This document shows positions 27,367 through 36,131 of a DNA stretch of 61,836 nucleotides, in pieces. This DNA is from a virus. Position 1 is the first letter of the stretch, and each line of letters starts with the position of its first letter. Where the stretch lies: positions 1-61,836 of the IMG/VR virus record IMGVR_UViG_3300042386_001217. One strand, given 5' to 3'. Under the pieces are notes generated by a model that had not been told where the DNA came from, ran no database searches, and saw only the letters and a list, made by a program, of their open reading frames with translations. Made by a program: the position numbers and the translations under genes.

Positions 27367-28710
27367 TTATTCAAAACCTGAATTATCTGAATTTAGTTGA
27401 TAGTTTTTACCATTTAAATTAAACCCGCCAATATTTGATTTTGTAGGTGTACCTGTAAGGTTTTGCTTTGCCATCCATTTTTTGAAACTTGCTTCATCAT
27501 CTGTATATTTTTCATTGGATTCAACGCCACGTTTTTTAGGTTTTTTTTGTGTTGGTTTATACCCTTTTATTGCGTATACAATAAGACTACCAAGTCCAGG
27601 TAGTGATAACTGTAAAAAATCTAAACTATCTTCTACAATTTCTTCAGACCATGCAGTATTGTTACAGTCGGCAACGTCTGAATCAAATTTAGTTTGTCTG
27701 TCTGAAGGAAGTTTATTATCGTTACCTAAATCGTATTCTTCATCTGAATATCCTTTTTCACTAAAACATTTATCAAAATACAATTGTTCATTTTCATCCG
27801 AAGTGTATGCAGCAATCAACCCAACAATTGGTAAGTAAATTGCGGCTGGTTTCATTATTGAAAGGTTTCCCCAACTCAGTGGCTTTTCTGTTTCTTTTAG
27901 AAAAATGCTTTTAGCTAGTTCAATAAACTTATTTTTATTAATAGCTGTATTTTCTGGCAGTTTGGCATATGCATCGTTTAGTATCTCAACAAACTTATCA
28001 AAATCAATTTGCTCGCCTGATTTTAAAGCAATACTAATACACTCATTAATAAATCCAGGCCTGTTTTTCGTAAGATTTAAAATTTCTAATGGTACTGCTT
28101 GTGAGTCAATAACGTTTTTAATAACCTGTGACAATTCTAAGGTTATTTTTGTTGCAGTATTAACGACACCAGGTTTTAATTTTACCTTATTTAATAGATT
28201 TTTAGCGTTATTAGAACCAATCTCATCTGAAAGTTCACTTAATATATTATCATAAGTGGTACTACCTTCATCCATTAATTTTTGTAAAATTTTAAAATTA
28301 TCTATAATATCCTGACTTTTACTTAATGTTGTTGTTAAATCACTACTCACTTCAGGAATTTTATCATAAACTTTTACAATAGATTTTATTATATCATCAG
28401 TCCAATTTCCCGCTGGTAACTGTACAATGTCATCAAGTATTTTTGTCATATCTAACGCATTGACAGCGGCATCATCAACACCAAAAGACGTTTTGTAAAA
28501 TAACTTAAGCGCATTTTTTTCTATATCACTAATACTTGAAAGTAAGGTTCTTTCAATTTGAGCAGCATTTCCCAGTAAATTAATTGCTTTCCAACTTGAT
28601 TTTAAGGCGGTACTAACTGCTAACGATGGTAAAGAACTTTCATTTAAAAAATATGTCTCATTCAATGACATTAATTGTTTTATTCTTTTTATTTCTGATA
28701 AAATTTCCAT
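27367..28710 (-). CDS. hypothetical late protein with EIKRIKxLMxLNE N-terminus
   Basis: 447 residues. Begins MEILSEIKRIKQLMSLNE-T, related to the N-termini at 31089 and 48943 and ending in an [LI]-x-E type site. A long helical region is followed by hydrophobic segments (AAIYLPIVGLIAAYT ~300; LQLSLPGLGSLIVYAIKG ~370) and a Lys-rich tail. A TATTTAT box lies ~20 nt upstream. Possibly an internal or ejected protein, by inference only. Confidence 0.65.
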   Translation of the reverse strand: MEILSEIKRIKQLMSLNETYFLNESSLPSLAVSTALKSSWKAINLLGNAAQIERTLLSSISDIEKNALKLFYKTSFGVDDAAVNALDMTKILDDIVQLPAGNWTDDIIKSIVKVYDKIPEVSSDLTTTLSKSQDIIDNFKILQKLMDEGSTTYDNILSELSDEIGSNNAKNLLNKVKLKPGVVNTATKITLELSQVIKNVIDSQAVPLEILNLTKNRPGFINECISIALKSGEQIDFDKFVEILNDAYAKLPENTAINKNKFIELAKSIFLKETEKPLSWGNLSIMKPAAIYLPIVGLIAAYTSDENEQLYFDKCFSEKGYSDEEYDLGNDNKLPSDRQTKFDSDVADCNNTAWSEEIVEDSLDFLQLSLPGLGSLIVYAIKGYKPTQKKPKKRGVESNEKYTDDEASFKKWMAKQNLTGTPTKSNIGGFNLNGKNYQLNSDNSGFE

Positions 28711-28744
28711 AATCTAAGTTTTTATTATAAATATGTAATATTTT

Positions 28745-30796
28745 TTATTTGTTTAATGTTTCTGTGTCAGATTCAATTTCTCCCCTACCCCTACCCAATG
28801 ATACAACAGTATCTATTAGATTTTTAGCATTTTCTTTACCAATTTTTGAATCTGTTGATTGTTTAGATTGCATTAAATAATTATTCATTTTATCTATTTC
28901 AGTTTTTGACTTTTCTAAACTTAATTTTTTTGCAGCTTCCGCGTCATCTATTATTTTTTTCAATAAATTACCAACAAATTTAGTTGTATTTTTTTCTAAT
29001 TTGTTTTTTACATCCTCAAACTTATTTTTAAGTTCTTGGTCTTCAGTCATAGACTTAAGAATATCAATATAATCGCTTATCAACTCTTTATTGGTCATTT
29101 GTGCCAATATTTCTTCTTCCATTTCATCCCATTTCGAAAATAACACTCCACCCGCTAATGACATTTCTAAACCCGCTTTTTTAAGTGCTGTTTTACCAAT
29201 TCCTGGAACATCTTTAGCAGCTTTGTTAATAGCATCCGAAACTTCTTTACTTTTTGTTATTTCTTTTACTTCAGATTTTAAATCTCCCAATTCTCTTAAT
29301 GATTGTAGGACTCCTTGCTCTTCTTTTGATAAGGTCTTAACAATATTACTAACTTCTTGTTCTGTAGTTGCATTTGCAAATTTTTTCATAAGGTTTTTTG
29401 ATACCGTAGGAGAAACTTTAATACCTAATTTACCAACAAATGGTGTTAAAGCCAATAACGCACTTACTTTTGCACCTTCAGTTTCACCTTGTTCATATTG
29501 CATTTTAGCGGCGTATAAATCCATACCAGCACTTATTAACAATAATGGCCATGTGGCGGGTAATAAAGCTAAAACTAATGAACCTGCATTAAGTAATGTA
29601 GGTCCCCAATCTTCCCAAGTTGTTTTATTAAAAAATGACCACTTGTCATAATAAATTAAGTAACCTTCTTGGTCTAAAGTACCAAAACCACTATATGTAC
29701 CACCATTAATAACTTCTTTGAATTTTATATTAACACCTTTAATTGGTACTGTAAAACTTTTAACTGTTGGCTTTGTAAAAAAAGGTGGTTTTGTTGTGTA
29801 TAATAAAGCTGCACTATTATCTTTGTCTATTATATTTTTTTTAAATTTATCAAATGACGATACATCATCATATGTCCAAAATTCTGTTGTGGCATCTGCT
29901 GGAATTTCATACTCACCAGACGCAGCGTAAATTTCAACTCTAGTTTGACTCTTTGCAATTTTATCTGCAAATTCTTTATTTGATTTTAATTCTTCAGGGC
30001 TTAATACTTGAGGTTTAACTACTGTTGTTGCGTCTCGATAACTTACTTGTCTTTGTGGTTTATTAAATTCAAGTTTTGATTTTCCTGTTGTAGTTAAATA
30101 CGAATTTTTTTTATTGAACCAATCGGTTCTTACTTTTTCATTTTGGTACCATGCTTTTGTAGTATTAGGACCAAAAGTACCGTATCCTTGACCTTTATTT
30201 AATTTACCACTTAAATACCAAGTAGGGTAGTTATCATCTAAAAAATCTTGGAAAGCTTTGACTTCTTCAGTACTTTTTGGCTTATCTTCCTCAATAAAGT
30301 TTCTTTGCCATGGTGCGACATTCGTATAATTATTATACCAAGACGTATAATCACTTACTTCTTGATTTTTTCTATATGAAGGATAGTAAGTGGGTGTGTA
30401 GTTATATGGACTTACCGCCCCTTCTCTAGGTTTACCAAAATTTTGAGGTAATGATTGTTTTAATTTTTGTGCGTTTGCTTCTTGTCTTGTTTGAATCTTT
30501 GGTTGTTTAATCGCGTTTCTTAATGATGCTGTCGAATACCATGTATTTATCGCACTTCTTTTTGTATAATCAGTTACTGTTTTTGGATACTGTCCGTTTT
30601 TAATTTCAGGGTACAACTGTGATGCGGGCATTTTTGTTTTATTAACAGGTTCTAATTTTAAATTCCCAAATTGGTCATAATAATAATCTGACATTTGTTC
30701 AACCAAAACTTTATTTTCTGTTAAAGTTTTACTCATATCGTACTTCATACGAAGTAAAATTTCATTCAATATGTCTTGTGGATTTTGATTTTTCAT
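28745..30796 (-). CDS. large late protein: PG-binding-like domain plus hydrophobic pretoxin-like segment
   Basis: 683 residues. Early DILNE and TLTE-N motifs; residues ~175-215 have VKAFQDFLD, GKLNKGQGYG and TKAW, as in the 25774 protein. Residues ~400-455 (LVLALLPATWPLLLISAG, AKVSALLALTPFVGKLG) resemble hydrophobic pre-toxin regions of polymorphic toxins. The C-terminus is helical and charged. It could be an ejected or membrane-active virion protein; this is an inference. Overlaps the upstream gene by 1 nt (TAATG). Confidence 0.65.
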   Translation of the reverse strand: MKNQNPQDILNEILLRMKYDMSKTLTENKVLVEQMSDYYYDQFGNLKLEPVNKTKMPASQLYPEIKNGQYPKTVTDYTKRSAINTWYSTASLRNAIKQPKIQTRQEANAQKLKQSLPQNFGKPREGAVSPYNYTPTYYPSYRKNQEVSDYTSWYNNYTNVAPWQRNFIEEDKPKSTEEVKAFQDFLDDNYPTWYLSGKLNKGQGYGTFGPNTTKAWYQNEKVRTDWFNKKNSYLTTTGKSKLEFNKPQRQVSYRDATTVVKPQVLSPEELKSNKEFADKIAKSQTRVEIYAASGEYEIPADATTEFWTYDDVSSFDKFKKNIIDKDNSAALLYTTKPPFFTKPTVKSFTVPIKGVNIKFKEVINGGTYSGFGTLDQEGYLIYYDKWSFFNKTTWEDWGPTLLNAGSLVLALLPATWPLLLISAGMDLYAAKMQYEQGETEGAKVSALLALTPFVGKLGIKVSPTVSKNLMKKFANATTEQEVSNIVKTLSKEEQGVLQSLRELGDLKSEVKEITKSKEVSDAINKAAKDVPGIGKTALKKAGLEMSLAGGVLFSKWDEMEEEILAQMTNKELISDYIDILKSMTEDQELKNKFEDVKNKLEKNTTKFVGNLLKKIIDDAEAAKKLSLEKSKTEIDKMNNYLMQSKQSTDSKIGKENAKNLIDTVVSLGRGRGEIESDTETLNK

Positions 30797-31089
30797 TATA
30801 AAAGTGTGTTTGCTTTACCTCGAGTTAATCCCGATTCCCATTTTGATTTACCGATTTGATTTCCTTTACCTCGTGTAACACCTGAATCCCATTTAGATTT
30901 TGGGTCTAATGTATTTCCTTTTCCTCTTTTAACCCCGCTATCCCATTTTGTAACTGTTGGGTATCCCCCTTCTCCACCACCTGATTCACCACCACCCGTA
31001 GATGTTGATGCTGCAGGTGCAGGTGCGGCCTCCTCATCCTCAGAAAGATTCATCATTTTTTTAATTCTTTTAATTTCTTCGGTCAGCAT
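30796..31089 (-). CDS. small late protein with three KW[DE]SGxxRGK repeats
   Basis: 97 residues. Begins MLTEEIKRIKKMMNLSE, close to the N-termini at 28710 and 48943, then a Gly/Ala/Ser linker and three copies of K-W-[DE]-S-G-[VL]-[TK]-R-G-K-[GA]-N. The Trp/Arg repeats may bind nucleic acid or another virion protein. First gene of the late operon running down to 25118; TATTTAT is 6 nt before its ATG. No family name known to me. Confidence 0.7.
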   Translation of the reverse strand: MLTEEIKRIKKMMNLSEDEEAAPAPAASTSTGGGESGGGEGGYPTVTKWDSGVKRGKGNTLDPKSKWDSGVTRGKGNQIGKSKWESGLTRGKANTLL

Positions 31090-31095
31090 TTAAAG

Positions 31096-31102
31096 ATAAA
31101 TA
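31096..31102 (-). promoter_or_regulatory. TATTTAT late-type box
   Basis: 6 nt before ATG 31089. Confidence 0.6.
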
Positions 31103-31117
31103 CCTTAAGAAATTAAA

Positions 31118-31411
31118 TTATTCGTATTCAGGTTTTGGTAATTTTTCAGGATATACAACGTAATACTCATTTAAAAATGTTTTTAAATCTTCTTCGTCAA
31201 TATAATCAAAAAAATCATCGTTAGGGTCCTCACCCTCATCTTCAAATAAAAAGTCAGTTAGTGGTGATAGATATTCAAAACCAAATTCTTCAAAATAAGA
31301 ATTTTCAATAACATCAGTTCTAATCATGTCTTCTTCGTCATTAACCATTCTAAAAACAACTTCAGTTATTCTCTCACTTTGGTTGTATGACACAATTTCA
31401 ATTATTTCCAT
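31118..31411 (-). CDS. hypothetical acidic protein
   Basis: 97 residues, strongly acidic (EDEGEDPNDDFFDYIDEED), with beta-rich N-terminus (IIEIVSYNQSERITEVVFRM). No recognised motif. Divergent from the small basic gene at 31493. Confidence 0.6.
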   Translation of the reverse strand: MEIIEIVSYNQSERITEVVFRMVNDEEDMIRTDVIENSYFEEFGFEYLSPLTDFLFEDEGEDPNDDFFDYIDEEDLKTFLNEYYVVYPEKLPKPEYE

Positions 31412-31492
31412 TTTTTTAATTCAATAAAATTTATTACCTTTGCATAACAAAATATCTCAATATTTAGCAAAAGACCATTTATAATTTAAATT

Positions 31493-31699
31493 ATGTTATT
31501 TAAAAAACAAAAATCCACAGTTGACGTTAAAGTTTTTAGAAAAGCTTGTGTTGTAATTGACTCTTGTACAACGTATACTCAACTAAAAAGAGCAATGAAT
31601 TACGTTGATTTGTACTACAAAATGTACAATGATTTTAAAACGTACAACCATTTACAAAATTTGGTTTCACAAAAAATGGTTGATGTAAAAATATTCTAA
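31493..31699 (+). CDS. small hypothetical basic protein
   Basis: 68 residues, Lys- and Tyr-rich, no motif. A host-type box TACCTTTG lies at 31435-31442, giving a ~45-nt leader, longer than for most genes here. Ends at a bidirectional terminator. Confidence 0.6.
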   Translation: MLFKKQKSTVDVKVFRKACVVIDSCTTYTQLKRAMNYVDLYYKMYNDFKTYNHLQNLVSQKMVDVKIF

Positions 31700-31702
31700 T
31701 AA

Positions 31703-31727
31703 AAAACCCACCTTTGTGGTGGGTTTT
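31703..31727. terminator. bidirectional terminator
   Basis: AAACCCACC / GGTGGGTTT with a 5-nt loop, between convergent genes. Confidence 0.85.
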
Positions 31728-31731
31728 GATA

Positions 31732-32505
31732 TTAATTGAATTTTGAAAATCTTTTAAACCATTTTAAGGATTCCTGAATTGATTCCTTAACTTTTTCTAC
31801 TTCTTCGGGGTCTTCCATTTCTCTGAACACACCACTATTGTTGATAGGTCCTTCAGAATCAAATTCATAAGGTTCCCACTCTCCACCTAAATCTTCTTTT
31901 CCATCATAGGTGTTATTCATTGCAATTTCTAAGTCTCTTAACATTGCCCTTGCATCAGGGTCGTTATCGTGTTGTGAAACGTAGTCTAAAACATCCTGTT
32001 GTTTTTTTAAACCTGAACCATAATCTTCATCTTTATCACCAGGTTCAAATTGCTCAGGTCCACCTGAATCAAAATCGTAAGCACTGAAATCAATATCAGA
32101 ATAAGGTTCTTGTAATGACGCTGAAACTTCTTCAGCCATATAATCAAAACCTTGACTATACATTGGTTCAGGGTTTTTAACAGTATATCCACATTCGTTA
32201 CATTCGCCTTCGTACATCATTCCACTACCACACTCTTCACACATTTCACCTTCTGCAACATAATCAAACTCATCTTGTAATTTTGCAACATCACCTTTAC
32301 TTTCACGTAAGTTAAAATTTGAATAAGTCCTAACACCACCGTTAGCAGTTACTTGAACTCCTTTTTTATCGCCAGCTGGGTCGTATACTCCTATTCTGTT
32401 ATCAGGTTGTTGTAGTTGCAATGTTTGATAACCATTATAAGGTTGTTTGTGTTGGTTAAGAAGGGCTTTCTTTTCCTCGTCAGAAATGTTTAACATATAT
32501 CTCAT
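31732..32505 (-). CDS. hypothetical late protein with zinc-ribbon
   Basis: 257 residues. CEECGSGMMYEGECNECG (~88-105) is a clear C-x2-C...C-x2-C zinc-ribbon. Flanks are acidic and low complexity; the C-terminus is a basic helix (ESLKWFKRFSKFN). TATTTAT lies 5 nt before the ATG. No family or function identified. Confidence 0.65.
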   Translation of the reverse strand: MRYMLNISDEEKKALLNQHKQPYNGYQTLQLQQPDNRIGVYDPAGDKKGVQVTANGGVRTYSNFNLRESKGDVAKLQDEFDYVAEGEMCEECGSGMMYEGECNECGYTVKNPEPMYSQGFDYMAEEVSASLQEPYSDIDFSAYDFDSGGPEQFEPGDKDEDYGSGLKKQQDVLDYVSQHDNDPDARAMLRDLEIAMNNTYDGKEDLGGEWEPYEFDSEGPINNSGVFREMEDPEEVEKVKESIQESLKWFKRFSKFN

Positions 32506-32510
32506 ACAAT

Positions 32511-32517
32511 ATAAATA
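32511..32517 (-). promoter_or_regulatory. TATTTAT late-type box
   Basis: 5 nt before ATG 32505. Confidence 0.6.
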
Positions 32518-32543
32518 TAGTTGAATTTCATAATTTATTTTTT

Positions 32544-32551
32544 TATCATTG
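32544..32551 (+). promoter_or_regulatory. variant host-type -7 box
   Basis: TATCATTG, one mismatch from TAnnTTTG, 4 nt before the ATG at 32556; TTG at 32521 is 20 nt upstream. Confidence 0.45.
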
Positions 32552-32555
32552 TTAA

Positions 32556-32852
32556 ATGAATTTTGTTGTTGATATTGACTCGTATGCCGAAGGAGCGGTT
32601 TTGCTCAGTGGGTTTGAAGATTGTATTATTGGTATTGTTGAAGAATTTGGAAATGGTAGAAGAATGCTTTATAGTAAAGATATGATTTTAGATAAACTTA
32701 AAAGTCGAGATTCAATGACATCAGAAGAAGCTGAAGAATTTTATGATTACAATATTTTGGGTTTACACGCTGGTGAACAAAACGCAGTATTCTTGGATTT
32801 GGAACTTACACCTGAAAAAAAGGATAAAGAATATATCTACAAATTAAAATGA
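32556..32852 (+). CDS. conserved-looking hypothetical protein
   Basis: 98 residues: AVLLSGFEDCIIGIVEEFGNGRRMLYSKD, then SMTSEEAEEFYDYNILG and AVFLDLE. The pattern (helix, ILGLHAGE turn, strand) is seen in uncharacterised phage proteins. It begins the plus-strand accessory block and overlaps the next gene by 4 nt (ATGA), so they are coupled. Confidence 0.65.
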   Translation: MNFVVDIDSYAEGAVLLSGFEDCIIGIVEEFGNGRRMLYSKDMILDKLKSRDSMTSEEAEEFYDYNILGLHAGEQNAVFLDLELTPEKKDKEYIYKLK

Positions 32853-33208
32853 AAAGAAGTGAACTAACATACGGAACAGAGATAGGTTCACAACTTGTTA
32901 AAGTAGATTTAAATAAATTTGAATTATTCAAAGAAAAGAAATTAAATACTACTGATAAACATTACGCCCAAAGAATCGAAGAAATTAAAAAAGAATTAAT
33001 TGACCTTTTGGATGAAAAAAGATGGAATGATATTATTTGGATGACAATTAAATTCAAACCATATGAAACATTAAAAGTTCATTTATACCAAAAAGAAGAT
33101 GGTGAATATATTACAACCATAATTGGTCCTAAAGAGTGGAATAAAAACTACGATTACATTGGGACATTTGTATTGTCATCAGAATCCAATACTTTTAGAA
33201 AGATTTGA
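32849..33208 (+). CDS. hypothetical protein
   Basis: 119 residues, Lys-rich, alternating helices and strands; no motif. Coupled to the preceding gene by ATGA overlap. Confidence 0.6.
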   Translation: MKRSELTYGTEIGSQLVKVDLNKFELFKEKKLNTTDKHYAQRIEEIKKELIDLLDEKRWNDIIWMTIKFKPYETLKVHLYQKEDGEYITTIIGPKEWNKNYDYIGTFVLSSESNTFRKI

Positions 33209-33235
33209 ATTTAACAAAATAATTAACTAACTTTG
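33204..33235 (+). promoter_or_regulatory. host-type promoter, leaderless start
   Basis: TTTG (33204-33207), 20 nt, TAACTTTG (33228-33235), ATG 4 nt later at 33240. The -33 element overlaps the end of the previous gene. Confidence 0.75.
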
Positions 33236-33239
33236 TATT

Positions 33240-33890
33240 ATGAAATTGATTTTAGAAAAAGGACAAAATCTTTTTTTTACGAGTGATACACATTATTCAC
33301 ACTCAAACATCTGTCGTGCAACAACAAGATGGACCGATGCTGATAGTGTGACTCGCGATTTCAAAAGTTTGGAACACATGAACGATACACTTGTTAACAA
33401 CATCAATGAAGTTGTTGGACAAGATGATATTCTAATTCACTTGGGTGACTGGTCTTTTGGTGGTTTTGAAATGATTGAAGAATTCCGTAATAGAATTCTT
33501 TGTAAGAATGTTCACTTGGTTTTTGGAAACCACGACCACCACATTAGAAGAAACAAAGGTGGTATTCAAGAGATATTCAGTTCAACTCAAGATTACTTAC
33601 ACTTGGATTTACGAATTCCAAAAGGTAAAGAAGTTGACAAATTAACTTTGGTTTGTATGCACTTTCCAATTGCAAGTTGGGATGGAATGAATGATGGAGT
33701 TCCCCACTTGCACGGACACGTTCACTTACCAAGACATCAAAGGATTGGACAGGGTAAGGTTATGGATGTTGGTGTTGACGGAAATGACTTATACCCAATT
33801 TCCATCCAAGAGATTAGAACGATAATGAAGGATAGACCAGTAAGAAGTTTGTCACTTCCTAAAGACCACCATGAAAAAAGATTGATATAA
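33240..33890 (+). CDS. calcineurin-like metallophosphoesterase
   Basis: 216 residues. FTSDTHYSHSN (D-x-H), LGDWSFGG (GD), VFGNHDHH (GNHD), MHFPI and HGHVHLP give the complete two-metal phosphoesterase set. Cytoplasmic by sequence. Possible substrates include 2',3'-cyclic phosphates or other phosphodiesters; the nearby RNA-repair genes make an RNA end possible. Coupled to the next small gene (TAATG). Confidence 0.85.
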   Translation: MKLILEKGQNLFFTSDTHYSHSNICRATTRWTDADSVTRDFKSLEHMNDTLVNNINEVVGQDDILIHLGDWSFGGFEMIEEFRNRILCKNVHLVFGNHDHHIRRNKGGIQEIFSSTQDYLHLDLRIPKGKEVDKLTLVCMHFPIASWDGMNDGVPHLHGHVHLPRHQRIGQGKVMDVGVDGNDLYPISIQEIRTIMKDRPVRSLSLPKDHHEKRLI

Positions 33891-34042
33891 TGTTTTTTGT
33901 TGGTTTGATTATAGGTTTGTTGTGGGGAATTATATGGTGTTTTAAATACCATATATCCCCACTTCAAGAACAGAATGAAGAATTAACAATCGGAATGCAC
34001 GATTGTATAAAATCAGGTTTAATAGATAATAAGGAAGAATAA
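33890..34042 (+). CDS. small membrane protein
   Basis: 50 residues starting at the TAATG overlap with the phosphoesterase gene: MFFVGLIIGLLWGIIWCF is a single hydrophobic helix, followed by a polar tail (LQEQNEELTIGMHDCIKSG). No family known. Supported by tight packing between genes. Confidence 0.6.
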   Translation: MFFVGLIIGLLWGIIWCFKYHISPLQEQNEELTIGMHDCIKSGLIDNKEE

Positions 34043-34043
34043 T

Positions 34044-34463
34044 ATGATACAATATTCAAGCGAAGGTAAAAACCTTTATTTAGTTCGTGGTATTCCTGGT
34101 TCAGGAAAATCTACATTTGCAAAACAACTCGGCGCGACTCATTTTGAAACTGACACTTATTTTATGGTTGATGGTGAATATAAATTCGACCCAACCAAGC
34201 TACGAGAAGCTCATAATTGGTGTCAAGGAGAAGTGGAACTTGCAATGATTATGAATCAAACAACAGGTGACCACTCAGATATTGTCGTTTCAAATACATT
34301 CACACAAGAATGGGAAATGGAACCATATTTTCTTTTGGCTAAAAGTTGGGGTTATCGTGTGTTCTGTTTGATAGTTGAAAACAGACATGAAGGTAAAAAC
34401 GAACATGGTGTTCCTGAAGAAAAACTTCAGATAATGAAAGACAGATTTGAAATTAAATTATAA
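34044..34463 (+). CDS. P-loop kinase (AAA_33 / PNKP-kinase-like)
   Basis: 139 residues. Walker A GIPGSGKST (16-24), then ATHFETDTYFMVDGEYKFDP, the acidic D-x-[DY] region, and a lid-type region near NRHEGKNEHGVP. Resembles AAA_33/N4BP2-type polynucleotide or small-molecule kinases. With the RNA ligase at 37258 it could repair 5'-OH RNA ends, as T4 Pnkp does; the phosphatase half of Pnkp is absent. Assignment of substrate is inference. Confidence 0.75.
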   Translation: MIQYSSEGKNLYLVRGIPGSGKSTFAKQLGATHFETDTYFMVDGEYKFDPTKLREAHNWCQGEVELAMIMNQTTGDHSDIVVSNTFTQEWEMEPYFLLAKSWGYRVFCLIVENRHEGKNEHGVPEEKLQIMKDRFEIKL

Positions 34464-34469
34464 AAACAT

Positions 34470-35306
34470 ATGAAAAGAATACTAACACTCTTACTCGTAA
34501 TGTTGACCGCTTTTAGTGTCAACGCAAAATGTGACTGGACTGGTCATTGGATGAAAAAAGTCAATCAACAAGGAAATGTATTTACATTCCAAACAAATTT
34601 ACACATGGATACCTGTACTAGTTATCTTTGGTTGGTCTATGATTATCAATTGAAAAGAACTGATACAATGCCAGATTTCAGAGGATTTACACAAATTCAA
34701 TTCAATACTAAAGGTAAGTATAGAGTTGGTTTGAAGGCAATTGATAAGTGTAATAATTGCGACACCACATTCAAATATGAGGTTGATATTACAATTTTTG
34801 GTAAAGCGGATGTTACATATAGAATTGGAGTTCATAATTGCAAATCATACACTTTTGAACTTACAAATATGAATGATACTTGTACTGAATATTATTACAC
34901 AATATACAAGAGTTTGTATTTTGATACTATGAGTAAAACTAAATGGGAAAAATTAACTGACTCAGCAATTTATTTCGGTTATGATTTCGATGATAAAGAT
35001 TTAGTTTATTATAACATGGCTTCGCAAAGAATCGTACAACACAAATTTACGGACTCAGGTAGACACTTACTTGTTGGTTATTGGTATAACAAATGTACTG
35101 GTATTGATACATGGATTATGAGAAAAATGATTGTGTGTCCAACAGAACCAACATCAGGAATTACTAGGTTTAATAAATCAGAACCAAAATTAATCGGAGT
35201 TTACGATATGTTGGGTCGTCCTGTGTACAATATTAGAGAAAATGAAATTCTAATTTACTTGTATAGTGACGGAACAAGACGTAAAATTTATAAAACAAAT
35301 AAATAA
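34470..35306 (+). CDS. secreted protein with T9SS-type C-terminal signal
   Basis: 278 residues. Sec signal peptide (MKRILTLLLVMLTAFSVNA), then two Cys-rich beta domains (TCTSYLWLVYDYQ; CNNCDTTFKYEVDITIFG). The final ~45 residues, with GVYDMLGRPV, NEILIYLYSDG and KIYKTNK, match the type IX secretion sorting domain of Bacteroidota proteins (Y-D-x-L-G-R-x-V ... Y ... DG ... K). Probably carried to the host surface or outside. The ligand or role is unknown. Confidence 0.65.
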   Translation: MKRILTLLLVMLTAFSVNAKCDWTGHWMKKVNQQGNVFTFQTNLHMDTCTSYLWLVYDYQLKRTDTMPDFRGFTQIQFNTKGKYRVGLKAIDKCNNCDTTFKYEVDITIFGKADVTYRIGVHNCKSYTFELTNMNDTCTEYYYTIYKSLYFDTMSKTKWEKLTDSAIYFGYDFDDKDLVYYNMASQRIVQHKFTDSGRHLLVGYWYNKCTGIDTWIMRKMIVCPTEPTSGITRFNKSEPKLIGVYDMLGRPVYNIRENEILIYLYSDGTRRKIYKTNK

Positions 35307-35332
35307 GGTATTTAATAATTAAACAATAAAAT

Positions 35333-36061
35333 ATGAAAAAACTATTATTCTCACTCGCTTTAATAGGTATGATTAGTTTTATGGGTTGTAAAAAAGAAAC
35401 CATAACACCAAATCCTGAACCTATCGTAAATCTTATGGTCGATGAAGAACCAAATGCGGTTGTAGATTCTATGGGTACTGTCATCTTTGACAATCCAATG
35501 ACATCTGACGTAACACCATTAACAGACGCAAAAATAATGGATTATCCTTTATTCTTGGATTATGACCCTTTTACTATGGTTGTATCAAGAACAAACAAAA
35601 TCGATTCTTGTGTAAAAGGTATTGAAACTACAAAGGCAGAAAAAGAGCTGTTAACAAAGGCTCATTTGGCCAAAATAGAATGTCAAAAACAAAATAAGTT
35701 GACAATCGCAAGAATTCACAGAGAAATTGAATCTTGGGCTAAAACTCAAAAAGAAAATTACTACAAGAATTGGTATATGGTTGAAAAAGGAAAATTAGAT
35801 GATTCTTTAAAAAGAGGTTTGTTAACACAGACTCAATATAAAGAAAAGTTAACTTCTTTGGAAAAAACTTGGTCAGGTAAAATGTCATACTTGAATGGTC
35901 AGGTTAAAGAAAAAATAAAGTTAAGTGTTGAAAGAGCGGAGGCTAGCGGTAAAATAAAAGATTGTGAAAAAATATATCTACAAAAAGTTTTAGATATTCT
36001 TGGAAAGACAAGATACAAGAAGTGGATTGAATGTCACAAATACAACTATAAGAGAAAATAA
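35333..36061 (+). CDS. lipoprotein
   Basis: 242 residues. Signal peptide with lipobox-like FMGC (Cys19), then KKETITPNPEP, as in Bacteroidota lipoproteins. The mature part is a helical, Lys-rich protein (ETTKAEKELLTKAHLAKIECQKQNK, DCEKIYLQKVLDILGK). Expected in the envelope. In phages such proteins often block superinfection, but nothing in the sequence proves this here. Confidence 0.75.
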   Translation: MKKLLFSLALIGMISFMGCKKETITPNPEPIVNLMVDEEPNAVVDSMGTVIFDNPMTSDVTPLTDAKIMDYPLFLDYDPFTMVVSRTNKIDSCVKGIETTKAEKELLTKAHLAKIECQKQNKLTIARIHREIESWAKTQKENYYKNWYMVEKGKLDDSLKRGLLTQTQYKEKLTSLEKTWSGKMSYLNGQVKEKIKLSVERAEASGKIKDCEKIYLQKVLDILGKTRYKKWIECHKYNYKRK

Positions 36062-36086
36062 AATAAAAAATAATTAATATTAGAAG

Positions 36087-36115
36087 CCCCGAGATTTGAA
36101 CACTCGGGGTTTTTT
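36087..36115 (+). terminator. terminator whose loop holds the next promoter's -33 element
   Basis: CCCCGAG / CTCGGGG stem with 9-nt loop ATTTGAACA and T-run. The TTTG in the loop (36095-36098) is 20 nt from TATCTTTG at 36119. Confidence 0.8.
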
Positions 36116-36126
36116 ATTTATCTTTG
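36095..36126 (+). promoter_or_regulatory. host-type promoter inside a terminator hairpin
   Basis: TTTG (36095-36098), 20 nt, TATCTTTG (36119-36126); ATG 36132 is 5 nt further. Confidence 0.7.
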
Positions 36127-36131
36127 CATCT

